Assembly: GCA_964594905.1 (NCBI GenBank) | Contig: CAZQOI010000007.1 | Span: forward strand, 1-64,000 | Origin: Granulosicoccus sp964594905 | GTDB taxonomy: Bacteria > Pseudomonadota > Gammaproteobacteria > Granulosicoccales > Granulosicoccaceae | Direction of reading: 5' to 3' | DNA length: 64,000 nt | Shown: positions 17,309 to 26,132 of the stretch, piece by piece | How positions within the stretch are numbered: the first letter of the stretch is position 1 | Layout: every line of letters starts with the position of its first letter | Translations under genes and position numbers: made by a program | The notes under the pieces: generated by a model | Seen by the model: only the letters and a program-made list of their open reading frames with translations | The model's database searches: none | Told to the model about the DNA's origin: nothing

Positions 17309-18397
17309 ATGACTGAATCGATGCTAGGTTTTCTGGATAAAGAAGAGCGTAAGGAATATTTGATTGCGCTTGTCGTTGTCTTACTCTTTGGTGCAATGAC
17401 TCTGAGATTTGTATTCGACGATGAGATGTCATCTGGCAAGCTGGGTATAGCGGATACATCCATAGCCCATCACTCAGCTAAAGAGGGCTCTGAAACAACA
17501 TCATCAACCGCGGCTATTCCAAGCAAGGATAAAGATCGGGAACTAAGCACACGATTGGGTTCCTCAGCGGAATCGATGCCTGAGCGCGGTGAATTGTCTT
17601 CAGTTTCAACTAAATCACTAGTTGCACCTGAAGTATCAGTATCGCGAAATTCTGTTACCGAGCAACTAGCTTCGTCAGAAGTTTCAAATGCGCAGATTTC
17701 TGACATGCAAACGTCAGAACCTTCCACAGATAATAACTTATCTGAGTCTTTATCCCGTGTTGAAAGTATTTCAAACGAGGAAGGAGTACAAGAAAACGAT
17801 ATTGTCTCATCGGCAAAAGAAATCGTGGAGACAGATGCAATCGAGATAGCGACAGAGAAGACGACTGAGCCGACGGTTGAGATTAAGGCAGATACCACGG
17901 CTGATACCACGCCTGAGATTAAGGCCGAGAAGGCTTCCGAGTCAGTTGTCGAGGCGGTTACCGAGCCAGTCGTCGAGACAGTCGTCGAGAATGAATCTGC
18001 CAGCGTGGATGCCAACAAGCAAGATCAGTCTCGATTCGAAGGTATTTTGGGTGTGAATGGAAATTCAGCTGATGTTGAAATCCTTTTTGATGAAGCTAGT
18101 GCAGATCTGGACGAAGAATCGCAGCTTAAGTTAACCAGTGTTGCTCTTGTTCTAAACAAATATCCTGAGTTGAAGCTTCGTATCAGTGGTCATGCCGATC
18201 CAGTTGGAAACGCGGATGAGAATCTACGGCTATCGCGGCGGCGTGCACTAGCGAGTAGGGAATTTCTTATCGAATCTGAAGTCGATCCGGAGCGATTGAT
18301 TGTCGAGAGTCATGGTGAAACACAGGCGAGTACTGACAATCAATCTGAAGTTGATCTTCGACGCAGTCGGCGAGTTGAACTTCGCCTGGAGTATTGA
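17309..18397 (+). CDS. OmpA-family peptidoglycan-binding membrane protein with long low-complexity linker
   Basis: About 362 residues from ATG at 17309. A GTG at 17276 is in frame but lies inside the hairpin, so it was not chosen. One membrane helix ('YLIALVVVLLFGAMTL') anchors the N-terminus. Residues about 45-245 are a Ser/Thr/Glu/Val-rich linker with repeated 'TEKTTEP', 'EIKADTTADTTPEIKA' and 'VVEAVTEPVVETVVE' phrases. The C-terminal 110 residues are an OmpA domain: 'ILFDEASADLDEES', 'LRISGHADPVGNADENLRLSRRRA' and 'GETQAS...RRVEL', which should bind diaminopimelate in peptidoglycan. It is likely an inner-membrane protein reaching across the periplasm to the wall, as in MotB-like or TolQR-accessory proteins. 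Confidence 0.85.
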   Translation: MTESMLGFLDKEERKEYLIALVVVLLFGAMTLRFVFDDEMSSGKLGIADTSIAHHSAKEGSETTSSTAAIPSKDKDRELSTRLGSSAESMPERGELSSVSTKSLVAPEVSVSRNSVTEQLASSEVSNAQISDMQTSEPSTDNNLSESLSRVESISNEEGVQENDIVSSAKEIVETDAIEIATEKTTEPTVEIKADTTADTTPEIKAEKASESVVEAVTEPVVETVVENESASVDANKQDQSRFEGILGVNGNSADVEILFDEASADLDEESQLKLTSVALVLNKYPELKLRISGHADPVGNADENLRLSRRRALASREFLIESEVDPERLIVESHGETQASTDNQSEVDLRRSRRVELRLEY

Positions 18398-18405
18398 GCT
18401 CAGCT

Positions 18406-20805
18406 TTAGGCGGCTTTTGGCAACCCAGTGTCGGATTGTGGCTCGTACATGGCTTTGGGCTGGGAGAACAGATAGCCTTGCGCATAATCGACTTGCGACT
18501 GTTCCAACATCGTAAGTGCTTCTTCGGTTTCGACAAATTCCGCAATTGTTCTGATATCCAACACCTGAGCGAAATGAGTAACGCTTTTGACAACTGCTTG
18601 GTTGAGCGAGTTGGTTGTAATATCTCTTACAAATGACCCATCTATCTTGATGTAATCTAGTGGCAGCTCGCGTATGTGAGACAGTGATGAGAATCCTGTG
18701 CCGAAGTCGTCGAGCGCGACCATCGAACCCATTTCTCTGAGGTCTGTTAGTAATTCTACGGTAGACTCATAATCTATCATTGCAGCAGATTCTGTTACTT
18801 CGAAACACAAAGATTTAGCTGTTTCAGGGTTTTGTTCTACCCATCGCAGCAGAAATGTTCGAAAGCTTGTGTTTGACAAAGAATCTGGTGACAAATTGAC
18901 ACCAATTCGGTATTCGACATTCTCTTTGTTTGCGTGATTTTCAAACCATTTTCCTACAGCAGATACTACCCAGCGATCAATTTCAGGCATCAATCCATTG
19001 CGCTCAGCGACCGGTAGAAAATCACCTGGTGAGCAATAGTTTCCGTCGATCGTTCGCATACGAAGCAACACTTCAAAATGATCCTCAGGGGATGGCGTAC
19101 CGATCTTGACGATAGACTGACGAAAAAGAGAAAAACGATCGTTCTCTAATGCTTCCTTAATCTTTGAGATCCAACGAGCCTCGTCACGACTTCCAAAATC
19201 GGCTGTTGTTGATTCAGTTGAGATACAGATCTGATTTTTGCCTGTTCTTTTCGCCTCAAGACATAAATTGTCTGCTGCGAAAGTAATAGCCTCTGCGGAT
19301 TGCAGCTCAGTTTTAACTTCTGCTAAACCCATGCTAACAGTCACAGCGAAAGATTCATCTTCGAATTCGAACCGGTAGTTTTCAATTGCCGTAAGTATGT
19401 TGCCAGCAATTGGTGCTGCTTCATTCGCTGTTAGTTCAGGAAAGACTATGGCGAACTCATCCCCCCCAGTACGAAAAATATCGACACTCTTTGGTACATT
19501 TTCTCGCATCAAAGAGGCAAGTGATCTCAGCAGCTTGTCACCGGCGATATGGCCGCAGGTATCGTTTATAGACTTGAAACGATCGAGATCAAGAACCGCC
19601 ATGGTGAAAATTGTACTTTCAGTTTTGTACATCTCGATTCTATGTTCTAGTACACGAGTCAATTCACGACGATTTTTAAGGCTGGTAAGTTCGTCGTGTG
19701 TCGCTTGCCACTGTAGCTTATCTGCAAGTTTTTTCTCGTGCGTAATATCGACAATGTTGCCACGAATGCATGAAAAGCTACCGTCCTCAGCTCTATGGAT
19801 TTTAGTAGTAACTCTGACCGAAAGTGGCTCCCGCACCGGTGAATGTCTAAGAATACGTCCCTCCCACCGGCCGTCTTTTGTCAGTGAATCGATTAGTTGC
19901 TGTGGACTTTCTAACTGTTTAGATAATTGTTTAAGGAGGGCAGCATGTGGCTGTCCAATGCACTGAGTCGGATCTATCGACAATACACGTTGTACGTCTC
20001 CAGCGAGGTAACTTACTCGCAGTTGACTGTCGAGCTCCCAAAAGCAATCAGCCCCCAGGTTTGCGAAACTTTCAAAACGATCCAGCAACACCGCATTAGT
20101 GTCTTCGTAAGAAATCAACTCGCTTCTTAGAAAATTGAAGGAATTGAAGACACTACCCAATTCGTCCGAGCGTTTTAAGTCAGCTGCGTCTATTTGCATA
20201 TTTCTTACACCGTCTTTACGGCTTAAGATAAGCAAATTATTGAGGCGTTGTAGTGGGTTTATCAATAATGGGGTGAGAAATAATAAACAACATATAGTGA
20301 CAAACAGACTTATGACCAGGACCATTCCGCTTATCCTACCGATGTAGGTAAGCATGTATTCGTTTATGCTACTGGCGTCTGTACGCAATCGAATTGTTTG
20401 AATAGAGGATAACTCTCGGCCCTCAGTCAAAAAGGTATCGTAAAATCCGGATTCAGAGGAAAACTGATTGGGTACAGTGGCGTTTACTTGAGTTATAAGG
20501 TCTTTAGTATTGCCTCCACTAACCGTTTTAGCCTCATCAAGCTCGATATAGTAACCAATAAGTTTGAATTTCATCGATTCCTGTTCGGAGTTGATCAGGT
20601 TGTCAAGCTGAGCAGCCGGGTTCGACGAGTCCAGAACAGATGAAATAGACTTGGCGGTTTCCTCAAGATGGGACAAAGCGCGATTGCGTTCGCTAAACCA
20701 GGAATAAGTTAAAAGAACTATTTCAATAAGCAGAATGCTCACGAAAACGCCAGCAGCTATGCGCCAGAAAATTGGAGATACTAGTTGATTGCGTTTTGAG
20801 AGCAT
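18406..20805 (-). CDS. Membrane GGDEF-EAL protein with periplasmic sensor, HAMP-like and PAS regions
   Basis: 799 residues. Two membrane helices (about 12-32 and 180-205) flank a periplasmic sensor of roughly 140 residues. A HAMP-like linker and a PAS region ('FANLGADCFWELDSQLRVSYLAGD') follow. The GGDEF domain has an intact GGDEF at 447-451, so diguanylate cyclase activity is plausible. In the EAL domain the signature reads Glu578-Val-Leu rather than EAL. Other catalytic segments are present: 'VNLSPDSL', 'CFEVTESAA', 'ALDDFGTGFSSL', 'YIKIDGSFV' and 'EFVETEEAL'. It may switch between making and breaking cyclic di-GMP. It is monocistronic and converges with the OmpA-type gene at an 8-bp gap. 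Confidence 0.92.
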   Translation of the reverse strand: MLSKRNQLVSPIFWRIAAGVFVSILLIEIVLLTYSWFSERNRALSHLEETAKSISSVLDSSNPAAQLDNLINSEQESMKFKLIGYYIELDEAKTVSGGNTKDLITQVNATVPNQFSSESGFYDTFLTEGRELSSIQTIRLRTDASSINEYMLTYIGRISGMVLVISLFVTICCLLFLTPLLINPLQRLNNLLILSRKDGVRNMQIDAADLKRSDELGSVFNSFNFLRSELISYEDTNAVLLDRFESFANLGADCFWELDSQLRVSYLAGDVQRVLSIDPTQCIGQPHAALLKQLSKQLESPQQLIDSLTKDGRWEGRILRHSPVREPLSVRVTTKIHRAEDGSFSCIRGNIVDITHEKKLADKLQWQATHDELTSLKNRRELTRVLEHRIEMYKTESTIFTMAVLDLDRFKSINDTCGHIAGDKLLRSLASLMRENVPKSVDIFRTGGDEFAIVFPELTANEAAPIAGNILTAIENYRFEFEDESFAVTVSMGLAEVKTELQSAEAITFAADNLCLEAKRTGKNQICISTESTTADFGSRDEARWISKIKEALENDRFSLFRQSIVKIGTPSPEDHFEVLLRMRTIDGNYCSPGDFLPVAERNGLMPEIDRWVVSAVGKWFENHANKENVEYRIGVNLSPDSLSNTSFRTFLLRWVEQNPETAKSLCFEVTESAAMIDYESTVELLTDLREMGSMVALDDFGTGFSSLSHIRELPLDYIKIDGSFVRDITTNSLNQAVVKSVTHFAQVLDIRTIAEFVETEEALTMLEQSQVDYAQGYLFSQPKAMYEPQSDTGLPKAA

Positions 20806-21035
20806 GCGAATAGAAAGCTAGTCCTATGCCTGATTTGAAATCAACCAGATTCGGAAGGGTTAGGTATCATGAGACTGACTATGTAATCCTCCTTTATCGG
20901 CAGGTTAGCTGGCCAGAATGAGGAGTGTTAGGGCTGGTGACACGCTTTTTTACGATTGAATTGCGTGCGATATGTGATGTAGTTCAGCTGCAGCTGGAAT
21001 TTTGAGTTTCGCTCGGTTATCAAACGGACTTTATA

Positions 21036-21908
21036 TTAGGTACCTGCGATGAATTTTTGCAGAAGTAACGTCAGGCCAAAGGCGGCAATAGCGAAAAAAG
21101 CTAACGACAAATCTGCAAAGGCTGCGATGAATACTGCGTCTATCAACGAGATTCCAGCGATCATGGTTACCACGGCTCGTGGAATGTCATTTGGTTGTCG
21201 TCGCTTGATTAACCATATGGCCGCGAGCACTACTATAGTTAACAAAATCGTGGGCAACCACACGTTCGGCTTATTGCTTGATAGAAAAACCCCATAGACT
21301 ATTGGTATGAATAGAAACAATAGTGGCCACAGGTTTTTCATTTCGCCAAAATTTTCCTGTTTGGCAGTGTAGGTCAAACCAATCAGGTAACAGAGCAGGA
21401 TTGCTGCTGCGGCAAATAAATTGATTTCTGGTGAGGCCGTCAAAGCGAGGCCAGCTGTGATGTAAACAAGCATACGGCAGCCGCCCATGATTAGTGGACT
21501 AAGGGGGTTATTTTTATGCCAGGCGTTGTATAAGATAATGCAGCCCATCAATGCTATCGCACTGATCACGGCTACCCATCCACCACTGTTGGCTGAGTTA
21601 GCACAGACCACAACTAATAGAACAGCTGCCAATAACATCGTAAAGCCCAAAACATAAACAGTAGAGGCGCTGATGGCACCGCTGGGAATTGGTCGTTCGG
21701 GCCGTTCAACTGCATCGATGCGTTGATCAAAAGCGTCGTTAAGGAACATGCCACCAACATATGCGAGAGACATCGCAATTAGCAACAATACCAATCGGGA
21801 ATCCAAAGTTAAAGAACCAACTAGTGCACTAGCGGCAAGGGTGTTGCTCCACACCGTTGGTAAATTTGATACACGACCAAGACGTAGAAAGGTGGTCGCG
21901 AGTTTCAA
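21036..21908 (-). CDS. eboC: UbiA-family prenyltransferase EboC
   Basis: About 290 residues. I chose the TTG at 21908 because an aagga Shine-Dalgarno lies just upstream, it overlaps the eboE stop as TTGA, and it gives the usual short UbiA N-terminus before 'RLGRVSNLPTVW'. GTG at 21929 is the alternative. Nine membrane helices are predicted. The first Asp-rich motif is complete, N-D-x-x-D-x-x-x-D in 'NDAFDQRIDAVERPERPIPSG'. The second expected Asp motif is not evident; the matching cytoplasmic loop reads 'YTAKQENFGEMKN'. In ebo clusters EboC is thought to modify or handle the transported precursor at the membrane. Translational coupling to eboE is likely. Confidence 0.85.
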   Translation of the reverse strand: MKLATTFLRLGRVSNLPTVWSNTLAASALVGSLTLDSRLVLLLIAMSLAYVGGMFLNDAFDQRIDAVERPERPIPSGAISASTVYVLGFTMLLAAVLLVVVCANSANSGGWVAVISAIALMGCIILYNAWHKNNPLSPLIMGGCRMLVYITAGLALTASPEINLFAAAAILLCYLIGLTYTAKQENFGEMKNLWPLLFLFIPIVYGVFLSSNKPNVWLPTILLTIVVLAAIWLIKRRQPNDIPRAVVTMIAGISLIDAVFIAAFADLSLAFFAIAAFGLTLLLQKFIAGT

Positions 21909-23101
21909 GATAGTACGTCCTTGACCCACTGAAGTTCGCGAACAATAGCCTTGTCGACGTTGCTGGTGCGAAGTGATTCAGGTAGTACGTCCCAGGTATA
22001 GGTCTCGACTTCCAAATGATCGCTGATGGGATCGGATTTGTGATGAGCCAAGGCTTCGCGTATGAAAAATTGTGTGGATGAGAATGGGCCTAGCTCCTCG
22101 AGAAATATTGGCACATGAAAATGAACACGCCATTCTCGTTGTTCCTCATTTAGTGTAGCCAGAGCATTTGGTAGATCGGTGTATCGGTTTATAACGTCGT
22201 TGTGACTTTCGATAACTTGGTGTAGGTATACTTTGTCAATATATGGGTCGAGGATGTCTTGGTTATCCTGATTGATTGCCGGTATGCGTAACCCTGAGCT
22301 TATCTGTAGTTTGCCGACTGAAATTCCAGCGGCATTTAATTTCATGAGGCAGCTCGTGCAATCTTCAAATTCAACTGCGGCATGACAAAGGTCCAGACAC
22401 AGTGTCAGATGTTTTCGCAATAAGGCCTTGCAACTATCCATATCAGCCTCGACATCAACAGATAACTGAGCTGCAGCCGAGTCACTGAAAAGATACTGAG
22501 TAAAGAACTCCACGGATTCATCAATAGTCTCCAGAAAGCAGCAAGGTTCTGGTTCCAAAGCTAATACAATTGTTTGATTGGATGATGCTTCCAGCTTAAC
22601 GAGATGTGCGACATGATCAATAAGATGCTTCGCCATCAGTTGAATATCTGACTCGTTTTTCACCGAGCTTTTAAAAGCACCAGGTACAGTGCTGATACTG
22701 CCTGTTAGGCCAGCGGGAAGAATCGTTGCAAATGTATCTGCCAGTTGATTCGTATAACGCACTCTTTCAGAGTTTTTCCAATCAGGAAGATACACGTCCT
22801 CCTTGACTCGAGTTCCGTGAAAAGGGCCATATGGAAAGCCGTTGATAGTAAATACGTAGCAGTTGTTTTGCTCAAGAAACAATTTGAATTGGGCCAATTT
22901 TCTGGTGTCCGACAGTTCCTCTACCGCGGCGGCTGACAGGCGCAGACCGATGCCAAATGGCGCATCAGGGCTTAGCGCCATTTTGATAGCGGGTATGTGA
23001 GATTCCAGATTTTGTTTCACCTCGTCCCAGCTTTCGCCCGGATGAATGTTTGAGCAATAGCTCAGGTGTCCGAGTGATCCGCTTGTTTTTGTCAGCTCCA
23101 T
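21905..23101 (-). CDS. eboE: EboE, metabolite traffic protein (sugar-phosphate-isomerase-like TIM barrel)
   Basis: 398 residues with the AP-endonuclease-2/xylose-isomerase-like barrel pattern: 'LGHLSYCSNIHPGESWDEV' at the N-terminus, 'FTINGFPYGPFHGTRVKEDVYLPDW', 'VLALEPEPCCFLET', 'TLCLDLCHAAVEFED', and 'VHFHVPIFLEELGPFSST'. The 'CSNIHPGESW' start and the 'NGFPYG.FHG..VK..VY.PDW' block are characteristic of EboE. The conserved Glu, His and Asp residues suggest a divalent-metal site. The stop overlaps the eboC start. The gene is divergent from eboF over an 88-bp gap that should hold promoters for both. Confidence 0.88.
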   Translation of the reverse strand: MELTKTSGSLGHLSYCSNIHPGESWDEVKQNLESHIPAIKMALSPDAPFGIGLRLSAAAVEELSDTRKLAQFKLFLEQNNCYVFTINGFPYGPFHGTRVKEDVYLPDWKNSERVRYTNQLADTFATILPAGLTGSISTVPGAFKSSVKNESDIQLMAKHLIDHVAHLVKLEASSNQTIVLALEPEPCCFLETIDESVEFFTQYLFSDSAAAQLSVDVEADMDSCKALLRKHLTLCLDLCHAAVEFEDCTSCLMKLNAAGISVGKLQISSGLRIPAINQDNQDILDPYIDKVYLHQVIESHNDVINRYTDLPNALATLNEEQREWRVHFHVPIFLEELGPFSSTQFFIREALAHHKSDPISDHLEVETYTWDVLPESLRTSNVDKAIVRELQWVKDVLS

Positions 23102-23124
23102 GTGTTTTTAGTCTGTGTGGTGAG

Positions 23125-23154
23125 TTTATTGTGTTTTATCAAGATGATTATAAT
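23125..23154 (+). promoter_or_regulatory. Candidate promoter for eboF in the eboE-eboF divergent gap
   Basis: A perfect TATAAT lies at 23149-23154, 36 bp before the eboF ATG. The best -35 is weak (tttatt, 23125-23130, 18-bp spacer). The whole gap between the divergent genes is AT-rich. Confidence 0.35.
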
Positions 23155-23189
23155 TGCCTTGAAACTCTCTGACTCAGTATGATTGAGTA

Positions 23190-24569
23190 ATGAAACAGAC
23201 CTTAGTCATACTGGTAGTAGGCTTGAGCCCGGCTCTGGTCGGGGAGCATACGCCCCATTTAGCCAAGCTAGCCAAACGCGGTGGCCTCAGACCGATGAAG
23301 GCCATCACCCCGGCAGTAACCTGTTCAGCGCAGTCAACCTTACTCACTGGTCTGTTACCCAGCGAACACGGCATTGTGGGCAACGGCTGGTATTTTCGTG
23401 ATTTATCTGAAGTCTGGTTGTGGCGACAGTCGAATCGATTGGTAGCGGGTGAAAAAATCTGGGAAGCGGGTAGGGCGCGTGATGCGGAATTCACCTGCGC
23501 CAAGATGTTCTGGTGGTACAACATGTACTCCAGCGCAGACTGGAGCGCAACACCGCGTCCTATGTATCCGGCGGATGGCCGTAAGATACCCGACCACTAT
23601 GCGTATCCTGCCGAACTACATGATGAGCTTGATGCCAAATTTGGCCAATTTCCTTTGTTCAAGTTCTGGGGACCCGGCGCTGATATCACCTCGAGTAAGT
23701 GGATTAGTGATGCGACACGCCATGTTATGGATACCCGCAAGCCAACACTAACACTGACCTACCTTCCTCACCTTGACTATAACCTGCAACGGCTAGGCCC
23801 TGATCTATCGCATCCGGATCTGCAAAAAGACCTTCGCGAAGTTGATGAGCTCTGTGGTCAGCTGATTGAAACTGCTGACAAGGAAGGGCGGGAAGTGTTG
23901 GTTGTATCTGAGTACGGTATAACGCCGGTAAGTGATGCGGTGCATATAAATCGAGAACTTCGCCAGGCTGGATACCTGCGCGTGCGCAATGAGAATGGGC
24001 GCGAGCAACTGGATGCGGGTGCCTCCGAAGCGTTTGCGGTCAGCGATCACCAGATAGCGCACATCTATATAAATTCACCTGAGCAAACGCAAGCTATACA
24101 TGAAACAGTTGCAGCACTGGATGGTGTGGAACATGTGTTGGATGCTGATGGGAAGAAAGCTTGGGGCCTTGATCATTCTCGTGCTGGAGATCTTGTCGCA
24201 GTGTCGAAGGCAGATCGTTGGTTCAGCTATTACTTTTGGCTGGATGATAAGCGTGCGCCAGATTATGCCCGCACTGTGGATATCCATAGAAAGCCCGGCT
24301 ATGATCCGGTGGAGCTGTTTTTTGACCCAACGTTGAAGCATCCGATAGCTTCTGTTGCCTCGCGTTTGTTGCGCAGAAAGCTCGGTTTTCGAACATTGCT
24401 GGACGTCATTTCCTTGAAAGATACGAAACTGGTCAAGGGGTCTCATGGGCGACCCACTGATGACCCTGATCATGGGCCTATATTGATTAGTTCCAATGCG
24501 GAGCTGTTGCCTGACAATGTCAAATCAGCAGATTTTAAAAACATTGTACTGCGACATATCTTTGCTTAG
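23190..24569 (+). CDS. eboF: EboF, nucleotide pyrophosphatase/alkaline-phosphatase superfamily protein
   Basis: 459 residues with the alkaline-phosphatase/NPP fold: N-terminal strand 'LVILVVGLSPALVGEHTPHLAKLAKRG', nucleophile loop 'TPAVTCSAQSTLLTGLLPSEHGIVGNGW' (candidate Thr44), 'YLPHLDYNLQRLGPD', and 'SDHQIAHIYIN'. Several metal-binding positions differ from classical NPP enzymes: the first Asp is Val10, and the 'SDHG' motif reads Ser240-Glu-Tyr-Gly. It may therefore use an altered site or be non-catalytic. Length and gene company match EboF. It is the only ebo gene here on the plus strand and converges with idi at an 18-bp gap. Confidence 0.85.
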   Translation: MKQTLVILVVGLSPALVGEHTPHLAKLAKRGGLRPMKAITPAVTCSAQSTLLTGLLPSEHGIVGNGWYFRDLSEVWLWRQSNRLVAGEKIWEAGRARDAEFTCAKMFWWYNMYSSADWSATPRPMYPADGRKIPDHYAYPAELHDELDAKFGQFPLFKFWGPGADITSSKWISDATRHVMDTRKPTLTLTYLPHLDYNLQRLGPDLSHPDLQKDLREVDELCGQLIETADKEGREVLVVSEYGITPVSDAVHINRELRQAGYLRVRNENGREQLDAGASEAFAVSDHQIAHIYINSPEQTQAIHETVAALDGVEHVLDADGKKAWGLDHSRAGDLVAVSKADRWFSYYFWLDDKRAPDYARTVDIHRKPGYDPVELFFDPTLKHPIASVASRLLRRKLGFRTLLDVISLKDTKLVKGSHGRPTDDPDHGPILISSNAELLPDNVKSADFKNIVLRHIFA

Positions 24570-24587
24570 TTTCCCGGTGCTTGGGTA

Positions 24588-25157
24588 TTAGACGACGGAT
24601 AAGCCGTTGATCAATTGTCTGTGCTCAGCCATATAGATCTTGAACCATGGCGTGAATGTCTCGGGGCGCCTATCGATTTCGTTGAGGATTTTTGGAATGC
24701 TCATCCATTCCACTGCCGACACTTCTTCGGGGTTAAAGTCATCAGTGTTACAACGATTAGCAAATTCTCCAAAGAAACAATGCACGTGCTCGTTTTCGAA
24801 CAAGCTTCCCACTGGAGCGGCGTAGCCGATTTCGCCTATTTCGGTCAAGGGTACGGACCAGCCTAGTTCTTCTGGTAAACGTCGTTTTGCACAGTTCGCG
24901 GCGCTTTCTTGCCAACGTGGATGTGAGCAGACTGTATTAGCCCATAATCCGCCTGCGTGATATTTCGTCGGTGCACGCCTTTGCAATAGCATTTTTTCGT
25001 CACGAAAAATGAATATCGAGACCGCCAAATGTGGAACGTTGTCTATATGCGCTTGTAGTTTCGTGATTGGGTAGTGAGTGTCATTTTCGCCATCTATGGC
25101 TGTGATGAGTTCGTGTAGATTTTGATCTTTGATGATATCGGTGGTGTTGCTTTGCAT
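24588..25157 (-). CDS. idi: Isopentenyl-diphosphate delta-isomerase type I
   Basis: 189 residues, the usual size of the bacterial enzyme. It is a Nudix-fold protein with 'GLWANTVCSHPRWQESAANCAKRRLPEELGW', which carries the catalytic Cys, the metal-binding His and the modified Nudix helix. The second half of the metal site is 'EHVHCFFGEF' and 'NPEEVSAVEWM', with the catalytic Glu. It interconverts IPP and DMAPP. It starts 5 bp after eboB and must be cotranscribed with eboD-eboA-eboB. That position suggests it supplies an allylic prenyl donor for EboC or for the exported metabolite, though a general isoprenoid role is also possible. Confidence 0.93.
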   Translation of the reverse strand: MQSNTTDIIKDQNLHELITAIDGENDTHYPITKLQAHIDNVPHLAVSIFIFRDEKMLLQRRAPTKYHAGGLWANTVCSHPRWQESAANCAKRRLPEELGWSVPLTEIGEIGYAAPVGSLFENEHVHCFFGEFANRCNTDDFNPEEVSAVEWMSIPKILNEIDRRPETFTPWFKIYMAEHRQLINGLSVV

Positions 25158-25162
25158 CTTGC

Positions 25163-26089
25163 CTACTCAATAAGTAGCTTGTTGCTATTGTTTCGGTCGG
25201 CGTTGTCTTGTACAACAGGTTCGCGCCCACCTCGAAGTATTGAATTACCCTCGTATACAGTACGTTGATCTATCGGCGGTGGATTCAACCAGTCGTCTTC
25301 GTGCATTTGACCACTTTGTCCATAAGCATCCAAGGCATTTTGATAACACACCATTCTGACTTGTTCTTCGGGTATACCTCGTTGCAAAGCTAACTGAGCT
25401 GTTTTGGCGACACCGAGTGGTTCGGATATACCCCAGTCACAGGCCGAGTCAACCATTATGCGTTTTGCGCCGTACTCGGCGAGTATGTCTACCATGCGTG
25501 CATTACCCATTTTGGTTGATGGGTAGATCGAAAAAGCCGCCCAGTAACCACGATCGAGCACTTCTCTAACAGTTTCCTCATTGTTGTGATCGACAATGAT
25601 CTTGCCAGGATCCATTCCATGTTCTTCGCAAACATCCATGGAGCGCGTGGTACCGCGTTTCTTGTCACGATGAGGAGTATGAATCATCACCGGTAGGTCG
25701 AGTTCCTTGGCTAGTTCCAGCTGTTGGCGGAAATACCGATCCTCTAGATTCGTTTGCTCGTCGTAACCAATTTCACCAATAGCGACAACTCCTTCTTTCA
25801 AGGCAAAGCGCGGCAATATTTCCATAACTGCTTCGGCTAACTCTTCATTGTTGGCCTCTTTGGAATTCAACCCAATCGTGCAGTAGTGACGGATACCGAA
25901 TTGCGCGGCTCGAAATCGCTCGAAACCTATAATTGCCGAGAGATAGTCCATATATGTAGCGACATGGGTTCGTGGTTGACCTACCCAGAACGCGGGTTCA
26001 ATGACGGCGACCACTCCGGATGCTGCCATCGCTTGATAGTCATCCGTTACCCTTGAGATCATATGGGCGTGTGGATCTATAAACATCAT
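25163..26089 (-). CDS. eboB: EboB, TatD-family metal-dependent hydrolase
   Basis: 308 residues with an amidohydrolase TIM barrel and all metal ligands of the TatD group: 'FIDPHAHM' (His-x-His), 'VAIGEIGYDE' (Glu), 'VMIHTPHRD' (His), 'IIVDHNN' (His) and 'MVDSACDWG' (Asp). The C-terminus extends about 40 residues past the barrel. TatD enzymes are often nucleases, but EboB proteins form their own branch and their substrate is unknown. It sits 43 bp after eboA and 5 bp before idi on the same strand. The insertion 'SIYPSTKMGNARMV' distinguishes it from housekeeping TatD. Confidence 0.88.
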   Translation of the reverse strand: MMFIDPHAHMISRVTDDYQAMAASGVVAVIEPAFWVGQPRTHVATYMDYLSAIIGFERFRAAQFGIRHYCTIGLNSKEANNEELAEAVMEILPRFALKEGVVAIGEIGYDEQTNLEDRYFRQQLELAKELDLPVMIHTPHRDKKRGTTRSMDVCEEHGMDPGKIIVDHNNEETVREVLDRGYWAAFSIYPSTKMGNARMVDILAEYGAKRIMVDSACDWGISEPLGVAKTAQLALQRGIPEEQVRMVCYQNALDAYGQSGQMHEDDWLNPPPIDQRTVYEGNSILRGGREPVVQDNADRNNSNKLLIE

Positions 26090-26132
26090 GCAGTCTTTCT
26101 CCTATTTCGTTCTATCACACGCATCGACGCTT

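Noticed and set aside
17470..18018. 182-codon open frame antisense to the OmpA-type gene
   Set aside because: It is a Ser/Thr/Val-rich mirror of the repetitive linker coded on the other strand. It has no domain, and the sense frame continues into a clear OmpA domain.
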